A stretch of 64,000 nucleotides of DNA, taken from positions 558,001 to 622,000 of the forward strand of contig DJLZ01000005.1 of NCBI GenBank assembly GCA_002436405.1, read 5' to 3'. Shown here piece after piece: positions 25,637-33,791 of the stretch (position 1 is its first letter; the number at the start of each line of letters is the position of its first letter). A program made the position numbers and the translations under genes. Origin of the DNA: Proteobacteria bacterium UBA6503. Its GTDB lineage: Bacteria; Pseudomonadota; Alphaproteobacteria; UBA1280; UBA6503. The notes under the pieces were generated by a model, which ran no database searches, had not been told where the DNA came from, and saw only the letters and a list, made by a program, of their open reading frames with translations.

Positions 25637-26776
25637 ATGACTACAAAAGTCAAACCGATTGCAGTATTGGTCGAAACCCAAAAAGACACACCAAAAGTAT
25701 GGGGCCTTACGGGCGCCGAGCGCCTACGCCGCGTATTTGCACGCCTAGGCGTAACCGTCCTGAACGAGAGTGCTGTTAAAAAAGAATCACCTGAAACACC
25801 CATTATCGTGATCCGCGCTGACTACGTGTACGACAAGCCCGTTCTTGCTGGCCTTGCCAAAACAAACAATACACTGATGACCTGCGAAGGCACCCCTGTT
25901 GCTGCAAACACCACAGCGAAAGACTTTGCTAAAGCAGCCAAATGGGTTGCCGGTGGCGCAGCTCCAGCCAAACACACCACACTGAACCACGAACAAGTGG
26001 GCGCTAACTTTAACTCTGACCTTCGTAAAAAAGAGCTTCCATACTGCTTGCCTTTACAGCAAGAAGGCCTAAAAGCCCTTGAATGGCGTATTTTCATGGG
26101 TACTTACAAAGGTGTGACTGACCTTGTAACCAAATACTTCTGGCCTCGCCCAGCTGCGGTTGTTACCCGCTGGTGCACCAAAACAGGGGTTACCCCAAAC
26201 ATGATTACCGTTGTTGGCGGTATTCTGATGCTTTACGCCCTATGGGCCTTTAGCAAGGGCATGTACATCGAAGGCCTACTTGCAGGCTGGATTTTCACAT
26301 TCTTTGATACAGTTGATGGCAAGCTTGCCCGTGTAAGCTTTACCTCATCTAAAATTGGTAACTTCCTTGATCACGGTATTGACCTTGTGCACCCACCATT
26401 TTGGTATGTTGCTTGGGGCTACGGCCTTGTGCATGTGGGCATGGGGATTGACCCAGTTGTCCTTAACTGGTTGTTCTTCGTGATTGTGGGTGGTTACATC
26501 TTCCAGCGTGTGCTTGAAGGTTACTTTATTGTACGCTTTAAAATTCACATGCACATTTGGCGTAAGTTTGACAGTTTCTTCCGTCTGATTACCGCGCGCC
26601 GTAACCCAAACATGTTGTTTATGACAGCCGCTGTTTTGGTGGGCCGCCCTGACTGGGCCATTTGGGCGATTGCCGCTTGGACTGCCCTTTCACTGCTTGT
26701 GCACATGGAGCAAATTCTATCGGCTGAGGTTTTAAACCTCCGTGGTCGTAAGATTCAATCTTGGTTGGCTCGCTAA
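25637..26776 (+). CDS. CDP-alcohol phosphotransferase with N-terminal nucleotidyltransferase-like region
   Basis: 379 residues. The C-terminal half is a CDP-alcohol phosphatidyltransferase: the signature DxxDGxxARx8GxxxDxxxD is fully present (FDTVDGKLARVSF, then GNFLDHGID, about 215-245) with about six membrane helices. The N-terminal 150 residues recall a degenerate NTP-transferase domain (VWGLTGAERLRRVFARLGV) as in fused inositol-phosphate enzymes, but lack a GxGTR motif. With the kinase and Tam41-like genes downstream it parallels, as I recall it, the cpgABC set for ceramide phosphoglycerate in Caulobacter. It would transfer a phospho-alcohol between a CDP-activated partner and a lipid; which partner carries CDP is open. 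Confidence 0.8.
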   Translation: MTTKVKPIAVLVETQKDTPKVWGLTGAERLRRVFARLGVTVLNESAVKKESPETPIIVIRADYVYDKPVLAGLAKTNNTLMTCEGTPVAANTTAKDFAKAAKWVAGGAAPAKHTTLNHEQVGANFNSDLRKKELPYCLPLQQEGLKALEWRIFMGTYKGVTDLVTKYFWPRPAAVVTRWCTKTGVTPNMITVVGGILMLYALWAFSKGMYIEGLLAGWIFTFFDTVDGKLARVSFTSSKIGNFLDHGIDLVHPPFWYVAWGYGLVHVGMGIDPVVLNWLFFVIVGGYIFQRVLEGYFIVRFKIHMHIWRKFDSFFRLITARRNPNMLFMTAAVLVGRPDWAIWAIAAWTALSLLVHMEQILSAEVLNLRGRKIQSWLAR

Positions 26777-26813
26777 TATAGCCTAAACAACTAAACGCTA
26801 AGGAAGCATCCTT

Positions 26814-27821
26814 ATGAACAAAGTTGGCGTCATCTATAACCCAAGCAGTGGTAGCGGCAAAAACCCGCTGCATGATAAACTGCAACGTGCCCGCAATGCT
26901 GCAGGGGTTATCTTTGTTGAAACCACCTCAAAGGCTGACATTGTGCCCGCCCTTAGCCAAATGGCTATGCGTGGCGCAAACATGCTGGCCATCGTGGGCG
27001 GTGACGGTACGGTTGACGCTGTGCTTACAGCCCTTCGTAAACACAAACCGTTTGCAGAAGAACCGACTATTGCGGTGTATGACGGTGGCACCACCAACAT
27101 GAGCTACCTTGATATTGGCTACAAAGGCCCCCAAGGCCTAGGCAACTACGCCGCCAAACGCGAACACACCGAAAACCCAATTGTTGAAATGCTAAAGGTT
27201 GCCAATGACGGTAAGCTTAAAACAATTCGTCGTTCACCGATTAAGGTTGAATCTTTCAGCCTGCCTGAGCCTTTGCTCGGCTTTTTTATGGGCACGCTTG
27301 CCATCCCCCGTGCCATTAACTTTACCCGTGATACTTACCATACTAAGGGCATGACGAATGCTTTTGGCCAAGCCTTGGCAACCTCAGGCATGTTGTGGCG
27401 CCTTATCCGCGGTAACGTGAACGAAGACCCTATTCTGGCCCCAAGCCAAACCATTATCGAGCATGACGGCACCAGTCGCACGGCCGACACTGTGTTTTTA
27501 ACACTGACGTCACTTGAGCGTTTGATTTTGGGCATGCGCCCTCTTGCCAAGAGCGATGAAAACAAAGGTGAACTTGCCCTCATGGGTGTTACAGCGCCTT
27601 ACAGCCGCTTTATTTCAAACCTGCCGAGTTTACTTGCTGGCCGCCAACAACTTGAGCCTGAATACAATAACGGCGCCCTTAACATGCGCACCAACAGCTG
27701 TACCCTAACCTTTGATGGCGAGTGGACACTTGACGGTGAACTATTTGAAACCAAGAGCGAAACACCGCTTACAATTTCAGCCGCTGAGCCCTTTACCTTT
27801 GCCGTTGGCGTGAAAGAGTAG
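26814..27821 (+). CDS. cpgB: DAGK-domain lipid kinase, probable ceramide kinase
   Basis: 335 residues with the diacylglycerol-kinase catalytic domain: YNPSSGSGKN (about 8-17), VGGDGTVDAVL (about 61-71) and YDGGTTNMSYLDIG (about 90-103), the last a variant of the usual GGTxN. A beta-rich C-terminal domain follows. The Caulobacter ceramide kinase CpgB is a divergent member of this family encoded in the same gene order. It would phosphorylate ceramide at C1 in the cytosol or at the inner membrane. AAGGAAGC ribosome site, and only four bases to the next gene. Diacylglycerol as substrate is the alternative. Confidence 0.75.
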   Translation: MNKVGVIYNPSSGSGKNPLHDKLQRARNAAGVIFVETTSKADIVPALSQMAMRGANMLAIVGGDGTVDAVLTALRKHKPFAEEPTIAVYDGGTTNMSYLDIGYKGPQGLGNYAAKREHTENPIVEMLKVANDGKLKTIRRSPIKVESFSLPEPLLGFFMGTLAIPRAINFTRDTYHTKGMTNAFGQALATSGMLWRLIRGNVNEDPILAPSQTIIEHDGTSRTADTVFLTLTSLERLILGMRPLAKSDENKGELALMGVTAPYSRFISNLPSLLAGRQQLEPEYNNGALNMRTNSCTLTFDGEWTLDGELFETKSETPLTISAAEPFTFAVGVKE

Positions 27822-27825
27822 CCCT

Positions 27826-28761
27826 ATGGACCTGCACGACGTTTACTTACACCCTGCCCCCGATGCCGCACTCGAAATGGCCAAACACCTGACCGAAACC
27901 ACACCCGGTGTTGCAGGTGTTTTGTTTTATGGCTCAGGCCTCTGGAAAGCCATTGAAGACGATACAGTTCTAGACTTTTACCTTCTGGTTGATAGCTACT
28001 CAGCAGCACAGCTGCCGCTAAGCCACCGCTTTTGGGGCACCCTGCTGCCACCAAATGTGTATTACAAAGAGTTTGAGACGGCCGACGGCCAAAAGCTTCG
28101 CTGCAAATACGCCGTGATGACCATGCGCCAGTTTAGCATGTCAGCTCATGGCATTAGCATTGCGCCAAGCATTTGGGCCCGCTTTAGCCAGCCATGCCGC
28201 ATTTTGCATCCACGATCAAAAGCGGATCAGGACCATATTATCGAAACCCTATACAGCGCCGTGCGCACCTTCCACCGCCGCACGCTGCCACTACTAAAAG
28301 AATATACAACGGTTGAAAACCTATGGGTCACAGGCCTAAAGGATACATATGCTTGTGAACTTCGTAGCGAAAGCAAAAGCCGTGGAGCTTCAATCTACGA
28401 AGCGAATAAGGAATATTACGATAAAGCCACGGCCGCCTTTGCCGCCGCCACGCTTGAGCTTAACCCCCTTGAACATCAGCCCGACCCTGACGAGTTTATG
28501 TACCACGTGCACATTGCCAAAGGCTACCGCACCCTCAAGCGCCTGAACACGCCAATCCGTCGCTTTTTTGGTAAGCTGGTTACGTTCTTCCGCCTAATGA
28601 AAGCTCCGCTTACATTCACAGGCGCCGTAGATTACATCGTCTGGAAAATTGAGCGCCACTCAGGCCACAAAATCACCCCCACCGACCGCCAGCGCAAATA
28701 CCCGCTCATCTTTGCCTGGCCACTGGTCTATAAAGTCCTCACAAATAAAATTGCGAAGTAA
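27826..28761 (+). CDS. Tam41-like (mitochondrial CDP-DAG synthase-type) nucleotidyltransferase
   Basis: 311 residues. The N-terminal third matches the mitochondrial CDP-diacylglycerol synthase Tam41: LFYGSGLWKA (about 26-35, compare FAYGSGVY), VLDFYLLVDS (about 45-54, compare MLDFVFTVDD), and VYYKEF followed by KLRCKYAVMTMRQF (about 83-105, compare VYYNSL...LIKYGVIS). These provide the nucleotidyltransferase GS and acidic metal-binding residues. Tam41 makes CDP-diacylglycerol from phosphatidate and CTP. Next to a ceramide-kinase-type gene, CTP-dependent activation of ceramide-1-phosphate or a related lipid phosphate is a testable inference. It starts four bases after the kinase gene. The comparison is from memory. 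Confidence 0.7.
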   Translation: MDLHDVYLHPAPDAALEMAKHLTETTPGVAGVLFYGSGLWKAIEDDTVLDFYLLVDSYSAAQLPLSHRFWGTLLPPNVYYKEFETADGQKLRCKYAVMTMRQFSMSAHGISIAPSIWARFSQPCRILHPRSKADQDHIIETLYSAVRTFHRRTLPLLKEYTTVENLWVTGLKDTYACELRSESKSRGASIYEANKEYYDKATAAFAAATLELNPLEHQPDPDEFMYHVHIAKGYRTLKRLNTPIRRFFGKLVTFFRLMKAPLTFTGAVDYIVWKIERHSGHKITPTDRQRKYPLIFAWPLVYKVLTNKIAK

Positions 28762-28773
28762 TTGGAGCATTAG

Positions 28774-29217
28774 ATGATTACATTCATACAAAGCCTATCT
28801 ACTGCTGATTTTATCGCGTTATTTATGGGCACCATAGGTAGCCTACTTGGTATTATTAATCTTTGGCGTGCCATGGCTAATGATAAAGTTAAGTTAAAAG
28901 TCGCACCAATCCAATACATTGATATTCACGGCAATAAAAACAGTAAGGCCTATTTGGCAATAACTGTAACGAACCTCAGTACATTTCCTGTTTTCATCGA
29001 GGAAACTGGATTTGGTATGGAGCGTAATGGATTCCGAAATGTCGGAATCCCCCTACACAGCCATTTGCCATTCAGGATGGAAAGCAGAAGCTCTTATACT
29101 TTTCGTTTTAAAGATAGACGACCAGAAACTGCCTATAAAAATGCATATATAAAAACATCATGTGGAGTAACTAAGCGAGGCTCATCAAAAGCATTGAAAG
29201 AATATTACAACAAATAA
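28774..29217 (+). CDS. Small hypothetical protein with N-terminal membrane helix
   Basis: 147 residues: a hydrophobic segment (about 12-33), then a beta-rich domain (AYLAITVTNLSTFPVFIEE, SSYTFRFKD) of the kind found in many uncharacterised accessory proteins. The codon use is AT-richer than its neighbours. It follows the Tam41-like gene by 12 bases but has no known link to lipid synthesis, and may be a recent insertion between the two converging halves of the locus. Function unknown. Confidence 0.55.
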   Translation: MITFIQSLSTADFIALFMGTIGSLLGIINLWRAMANDKVKLKVAPIQYIDIHGNKNSKAYLAITVTNLSTFPVFIEETGFGMERNGFRNVGIPLHSHLPFRMESRSSYTFRFKDRRPETAYKNAYIKTSCGVTKRGSSKALKEYYNK

Positions 29218-29249
29218 AAAAAGCCCCGCAAGTGCGGGGCTTTTAATTT
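29216..29249. terminator. Bidirectional terminator between convergent sphingolipid operons
   Basis: AAAAAAAGCCCCGCA, loop, TGCGGGGCTTTT, with A- and T-tracts on both sides. Confidence 0.9.
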
Positions 29250-29263
29250 GGTCAGCTTAGCTG

Positions 29264-30463
29264 TTAGGCAGCGGCTTCAGCGGCGTGTTTTGCTGCTGTG
29301 AAGGCCTTTACCACAGTCTCTAGCTGCTCGGGTGTGTGAGCGGCTGAAACTGAGCAACGTAGCAAGCACTTGCCAGCTGGGATTGCTGGTGGCAGGGCCA
29401 TGTTTACGTAAACACCGTTTTCGTAAAGGGTGTTCCAAACGCGGATGCCTTCTTCTAGGCTTGGCATTGCAACGCCGATAACAGGTGTCATCTCGGGGCC
29501 AACTTTAAAGCCAAGTTCTTTAAGCGCTGGGTAAACAACGGCTGTGTTGTCCCATAGCTTTTTCATAAGCTCTTTACCGTTTTTCTTGATGTGGTCAATG
29601 GTTGCACCAGCTGATGCTACGATTGATGGCGGTGTTGAAGCGGTGAACATGTAAGCACGGGCCAAAAAGCGCGCGTTCTCAACTTCGCTGTGGTTTGATA
29701 CACAAAAACCACCAATGGTACCTACACTCTTCGAGAATGTACCTAGAACAAAGTCAACCTGGTCTTCAACGCCAGCTTCTTCTAGGAGGCCGCGGCCGTT
29801 TTCACCAAGCACACCTAGTGAGTGGGCTTCGTCAACCATAACGTAGGCGCCGTTTTCTTTTGAAACACGCACAAACTCTTTTAGTGGTGCACGGTCGCCA
29901 AGCATTGAGTAGATACCTTCAATCACAACAAGTTTGTTGCTGCCTTCAGGTAGTTTTTTCAAGCGGCGCTCAAGGTCAGCTACGTTGTTGTGACGGAAGC
30001 GCACAACTGTAGCGTCGCCTAGTTTACAACCATCGTAAATACTTGCGTGGCTGTCAGCGTCGATAATGATGTAGTCGTCTTTACCAGCGATAGCTGATAG
30101 GAAGCCAACGTTTGCTTGGTAACCTGTTGTGAACAGCAAGCAGTGCTTCATGTTGTAAAAGTCAGCGATTTTACCTTCAAGGGCTTTGTGGCCAATGTAG
30201 CTACCGTTGGCCATACGTGAACCTGTGGTCCCTGTACCTGCAACGTCTAGCGCTGTTTTTGCTTTTTCGATGGCTTCATCGAAGAATGTTAGGCCTAGGT
30301 AGTTGTTTGAACCTAGTAGCACACACTCTTTACCGTCGATAACGGCTTGGGTTGGCGAAAGCATTTTTTCAAACGGTGCGCCTAGAGGGTCGCGGCCAGT
30401 AAGGCCCACAACGTGTTGGTGTACTTTTTGGATATTCCGGAATTTATCTAGTAGGTCTGCCAT
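29264..30463 (-). CDS. spt: Serine palmitoyltransferase (alpha-oxoamine synthase family)
   Basis: 399 residues from ATG 30463, which has GGAGG five bases upstream; an in-frame TTG at 30475 lies within that ribosome site and is rejected. It is a PLP enzyme with SNNYLGLT, HASIYDGC, DEAHSLGVLG and the PLP lysine in GTFSKSVGT. It condenses serine with an acyl thioester to 3-keto-sphinganine, releasing CO2. The related KBL and BioF reactions are alternatives in isolation, but the adjacent acpR, cerR and aasR make Spt by far the best call. Soluble, with no membrane segment, as in other bacterial SPTs. Confidence 0.9.
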   Translation of the reverse strand: MADLLDKFRNIQKVHQHVVGLTGRDPLGAPFEKMLSPTQAVIDGKECVLLGSNNYLGLTFFDEAIEKAKTALDVAGTGTTGSRMANGSYIGHKALEGKIADFYNMKHCLLFTTGYQANVGFLSAIAGKDDYIIIDADSHASIYDGCKLGDATVVRFRHNNVADLERRLKKLPEGSNKLVVIEGIYSMLGDRAPLKEFVRVSKENGAYVMVDEAHSLGVLGENGRGLLEEAGVEDQVDFVLGTFSKSVGTIGGFCVSNHSEVENARFLARAYMFTASTPPSIVASAGATIDHIKKNGKELMKKLWDNTAVVYPALKELGFKVGPEMTPVIGVAMPSLEEGIRVWNTLYENGVYVNMALPPAIPAGKCLLRCSVSAAHTPEQLETVVKAFTAAKHAAEAAA

Positions 30464-30496
30464 AATGGCCTCCAATTGTTAGATTAGCGCTAGCGA

Positions 30497-30748
30497 TTAG
30501 CGGCTTTTTTGAACCAATGCAGCAAGTTCGTTGATGGTGTAAACGTTGCTGAGTTCATTTACAGGGATTGATGCGTCGTAAGCTTCTTCAAGCGAGAACA
30601 CAAGTTCCATAACGTCGAGCGAATCAACCTGGATATCGGTTGTCATGTTTGTTTCGCCAGATAGTTCAACCTTGGCAAAGTCTTCGTTTAGTGATTTTAG
30701 CTCTTCGATAATCTTAGCTACGATTTCAGCGTGTGTTGGCTCTGACAT
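30497..30748 (-). CDS. acpR: Specialised acyl carrier protein for sphingolipid synthesis
   Basis: 83 residues with the phosphopantetheine site VDSLDVMEL (serine at about residue 43) in an otherwise divergent ACP. It lies upstream of spt (33-base gap) and downstream of cerR/aasR. In Caulobacter the equivalent AcpR is loaded by AasR and supplies the acyl chain to Spt. AAGGGAC precedes the ATG; another ATG seven bases upstream is out of frame. Confidence 0.88.
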   Translation of the reverse strand: MSEPTHAEIVAKIIEELKSLNEDFAKVELSGETNMTTDIQVDSLDVMELVFSLEEAYDASIPVNELSNVYTINELAALVQKSR

Positions 30749-30809
30749 TAGTCATGTCCCTTACTAATTGTTTTAATACGGCCTATGTGCGGCACCCAAT
30801 TTGGCACCT

Positions 30810-30838
30810 ATCATAAGTAAATTTGCCCACCAAGGCAA
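30810..30838 (-). promoter_or_regulatory. Promoter for acpR-spt
   Basis: Leftward TTGCCT (30833-30838), 17-base spacer, TATGAT (30810-30815), about 60 bases before the acpR start. Confidence 0.55.
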
Positions 30839-30872
30839 AGCTAAAGTGGGCATAATCTACTATATAATTGGC

Positions 30873-31838
30873 TTAAATCAACCCTTCTTGCTGATACCAG
30901 CGGATTGTTGCGGGGATACCCTTTGATACAGGCACCTTTGGCTTCCAGCCGATGGCCTTTTGCAGGCTGTTATCACGGCAAACCCAATCGGGGTAGCAAA
31001 TTTGGCGTGCTTTTTCAGGCGCAAGCTGCGGTACACGCTGCAAGGCCATCTCGGCAAGGTATGAAATATACGAAACGCCATACACTGCAAACTTAGGCAA
31101 TGTAATGTAGCGTGGCTTAGTTTCAAATACCTTTGCAGCTTCGGCGGTAACGTCTTGCCACAGGTAGCCATTTTCGGCGCCGTCATCAAGTTCGTACGCT
31201 GTGCCTGTTGGCTTAGCGTTTTTCACCCACTTGGTAATGGCTGAAACCAAATCATCCACATAAATCATCGATGCACGGGCTTTACGGCCTGCAGGTAGCA
31301 GCACTGTGCCCTTTTGCACCATTTTCATCAGCGGCAAAAATTGCATATCGCCTGGGCCATATACGGCTGGCGGACGCAAAGCATCCCACTTAAGGTCAGG
31401 CACTGAGCGTAGGGTTTGCTCGGCCTTTTTCTTGCTGTTGCCGTAGTGCGAAAGTTCAAACTCACGGGCTGAAAGGCTTGAGATAAGAAGGAATTTTTCC
31501 ACTTTCTCGTAAGCGCTAACTTGGGCCAAACGGCGTGTGCCTTCGGTATTAACACGGTAATAGTCAGCACCGCGGCGTGCCGCAATAAGGCCTGCACCAT
31601 GAATAACAACGTCGGCACCCTGCACAAGCTCTTTCAAAGCTTTAGCATCGGTAAGGCTGCCTTTAACGGCGGTAATGTTTTTGTGCTCAAACACAGGTGT
31701 ACGGTTTTGCAGGGCACGTACTTGGTAGCCCTCTTCTGCCAAGGCTTTTAAAAGCGACTGGCCAATAAAGCCAGCGCCACCTGTTACGGCAACGATTTTT
31801 TCAGAAGCTTGTTTTTTAGGTTGAGTTTTTTCGCTCAT
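30873..31838 (-). CDS. cerR: Ceramide reductase-type NAD(P)-dependent epimerase/dehydratase
   Basis: 321 residues of the extended SDR family: nucleotide motif VTGGAGFIGQSLLKAL (about 18-33) and GNSKKKAEQ at the YxxxK position, where tyrosine is part of LSHYGNSKKKAE (about 142-153). PPAVYGPGDMQFLPL follows. Caulobacter CerR reduces the keto group of the sphingolipid intermediate after N-acylation. Its ATG overlaps the aasR stop by four bases. The assignment leans on context, since the fold alone serves many substrates. Confidence 0.82.
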   Translation of the reverse strand: MSEKTQPKKQASEKIVAVTGGAGFIGQSLLKALAEEGYQVRALQNRTPVFEHKNITAVKGSLTDAKALKELVQGADVVIHGAGLIAARRGADYYRVNTEGTRRLAQVSAYEKVEKFLLISSLSAREFELSHYGNSKKKAEQTLRSVPDLKWDALRPPAVYGPGDMQFLPLMKMVQKGTVLLPAGRKARASMIYVDDLVSAITKWVKNAKPTGTAYELDDGAENGYLWQDVTAEAAKVFETKPRYITLPKFAVYGVSYISYLAEMALQRVPQLAPEKARQICYPDWVCRDNSLQKAIGWKPKVPVSKGIPATIRWYQQEGLI

Positions 31839-33634
31839 GCGGCTGACTCTGCTTTCGAAATATCTAGCGGTTGGATTTCACCTGTCAAAAAGCCCTTCTT
31901 GGCTTTTGCACGGCTTAGCTTGCCTGATGTTGTGTAAGGCAGGCTACGCTGTGGTACCAACACAATACGGGCATCAACGCCGGTGTTGGTTTTAACTGCG
32001 GTGTAAACTTCTTTAATAAGTTCGGCTTGGCGCTCAGGGTCGGTGGTGCGGGTTTGTACAAGAAGTACAGCCTCTTCCTTACCGTCTTTACCGTCAACAG
32101 CGAAGGCTGCTGTGTCACGTGTACGCAGCATTTCAACGCTTTGCTCGGCGTGCCATTCCATATCTTGCGGCCAGAAGTTACGACCGTTGATAATAATCAT
32201 GTCTTTCGCGCGGCCAGTAATCACAAGCTCGCCGTCAATGGTATAGCCCATATCTCCTGTATCAAGCCATCCCTTAGGTAGGATGCTTTCTTTCGTGGCT
32301 TCTTCATCGTGGAAGTAGCCGCTCATCAGGCTTGGGGTTTTAATGCAAATGCGGCCAACCTCACGGTCACCCAGAACTTTATCGTCTGCACTGCGGATCT
32401 CAAGCTCGTAGCCCTTTAGCACACGACCACATGAAACCATGACACGAGTTTCTGAGGTTTCATCAACAACGTTTTCAGATGTTGGGATGGCCTTACCTTC
32501 AAGCAGAGCATCTTTATCGATAGCGTCTACGTTAAATTCTTCATCCACATTTGCAAATGAGATTGCAAGTGTTGCTTCAGCCATGCCGTAGCTTGGCGTG
32601 AAGGCTTTAGCGTCAAAGCCGTATGGGGCAAAAGCTTCGGCGAAAGCATTTAGGGGGTGCGCGTGCACCATCTCGCCGCCGATACCTGCCACCCGCCACT
32701 CAGACAAGTCAACGCTATCATCACGCATACGTGAAGCACGGCGCGCGCAAATTTCGTAACCGAATGTCGGGCCGAATGAGAGTGACGCCTTGTTACGGGC
32801 AATCAGCTTCAGCCACTGTAGAGGTGAACGTGCAAAGTCATCGGTATGAAGCAAATCAACCGAGAACTGGCAGCAAATTGGGGTTAGCATGCAGCCAATA
32901 AGGCCCATATCGTGGTAGAACGGCAACCATGAGGCTACACGTTCAACACGGCCAAACTGGTTCCCTTTTAGGCCATCGGTCATCAGCGTATGGGCGTTGT
33001 TCATCATAGCTTTTTGGCTAATCACAATCCCTTTAGGGTAACGGGTTGAACCTGATGAAAACTGAATATGGCTTTCGTCTTCCGCTGTAAGTGGCTCAAG
33101 GGTCACGTCAGCTTCAGGAAGGGCATCTAGTTGTTCTGGGGTAAGCAGCTTAATGCCAGCCATGTCTTTGGTGGCGTCTTTCAGGTGTTCTTGAAGGTCA
33201 TCTGGGCCAATAGCAACTTTAGCTTCAGCAGTGGTTAGTACCTTTTGTAGCTGTTGCTCGTAACCATGGCGACCACCTAGGCCTGTAATAACAGGTAGAG
33301 GCACAGCCATAAGGCCTGCGTATTGGCAGGCAAAGAATGTGGTAAGGAAGTAAGCTTCAATATCAGCAACAATACCAATACGGTCACCGCGCTTAAGGCC
33401 TAGGCTTAGCAGTTGCTTTGCTTGCTTTTGGGCAATGGTGCGCATTTCGGTGTAGGTCAGCACGTGCTTAAGGTTGCCACGTACATCGTAAAAGTTAAAA
33501 CCAGCTTCGCCTTGTGCGGCATAGTCTAGCGCTTCGGCAAGTGTGTCAAAGGTGCCTAGTTTAGGCTCTAGGTTTTTAGAAGCTGTTGGTGTCGGCTGTA
33601 GTGTGCCCTCAGGCATCTGTGTAGATGTTGTCAT
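31835..33634 (-). CDS. aasR: Fatty acyl-AMP ligase / acyl-ACP synthetase for sphingolipids
   Basis: 599 residues of the adenylate-forming superfamily. The AMP motif QFSSGSTRYPKG is at about residues 191-202, YGMAEATLA further on, and GWLDTGDMGY plus RAKDMIIINGRNFWPQD in the C-terminal part. The sequence is of the FAAL type and has no fused carrier domain. It would activate a fatty acid with ATP and load AcpR. First gene of the leftward ceramide group, overlapping cerR. Confidence 0.87.
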   Translation of the reverse strand: MTTSTQMPEGTLQPTPTASKNLEPKLGTFDTLAEALDYAAQGEAGFNFYDVRGNLKHVLTYTEMRTIAQKQAKQLLSLGLKRGDRIGIVADIEAYFLTTFFACQYAGLMAVPLPVITGLGGRHGYEQQLQKVLTTAEAKVAIGPDDLQEHLKDATKDMAGIKLLTPEQLDALPEADVTLEPLTAEDESHIQFSSGSTRYPKGIVISQKAMMNNAHTLMTDGLKGNQFGRVERVASWLPFYHDMGLIGCMLTPICCQFSVDLLHTDDFARSPLQWLKLIARNKASLSFGPTFGYEICARRASRMRDDSVDLSEWRVAGIGGEMVHAHPLNAFAEAFAPYGFDAKAFTPSYGMAEATLAISFANVDEEFNVDAIDKDALLEGKAIPTSENVVDETSETRVMVSCGRVLKGYELEIRSADDKVLGDREVGRICIKTPSLMSGYFHDEEATKESILPKGWLDTGDMGYTIDGELVITGRAKDMIIINGRNFWPQDMEWHAEQSVEMLRTRDTAAFAVDGKDGKEEAVLLVQTRTTDPERQAELIKEVYTAVKTNTGVDARIVLVPQRSLPYTTSGKLSRAKAKKGFLTGEIQPLDISKAESAA

Positions 33635-33703
33635 CGTTACTCTATATAGCTGTTATTCCAAACGTCATTTTCTATAGTATTTCGGGGCAAAAGGCAAGCC
33701 TTG

Positions 33704-33711
33704 TGTATACA
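33704..33711. promoter_or_regulatory. TGTATACA element in the aasR-gor divergent spacer
   Basis: The 8-base palindrome TGTATACA within CTTGTGTATACAGATT lies between the leftward aasR start (33634) and the rightward gor promoter. It is a shorter relative of the elements near 3794, 5048 and 24693. Confidence 0.35.
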
Positions 33712-33723
33712 GATTATAAAGCA

Positions 33724-33752
33724 TTGGCTGTAGAGTCACGATACGATAGAAT
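33724..33752 (+). promoter_or_regulatory. Putative promoter of gor
   Basis: TTGGCT (33724-33729), 17-base spacer, TAGAAT (33747-33752), 40 bases before the ATG. Confidence 0.5.
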
Positions 33753-33791
33753 GCCCGCAATCAAGAATATAAAGACATACGAGGAACTTCA

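Noticed and set aside
25582..25803. N-terminal extension of the metallophosphoesterase
   Set aside because: It overlaps the start of the divergent CDP-alcohol gene, is Arg-rich, and the family normally begins just before HITDVH.
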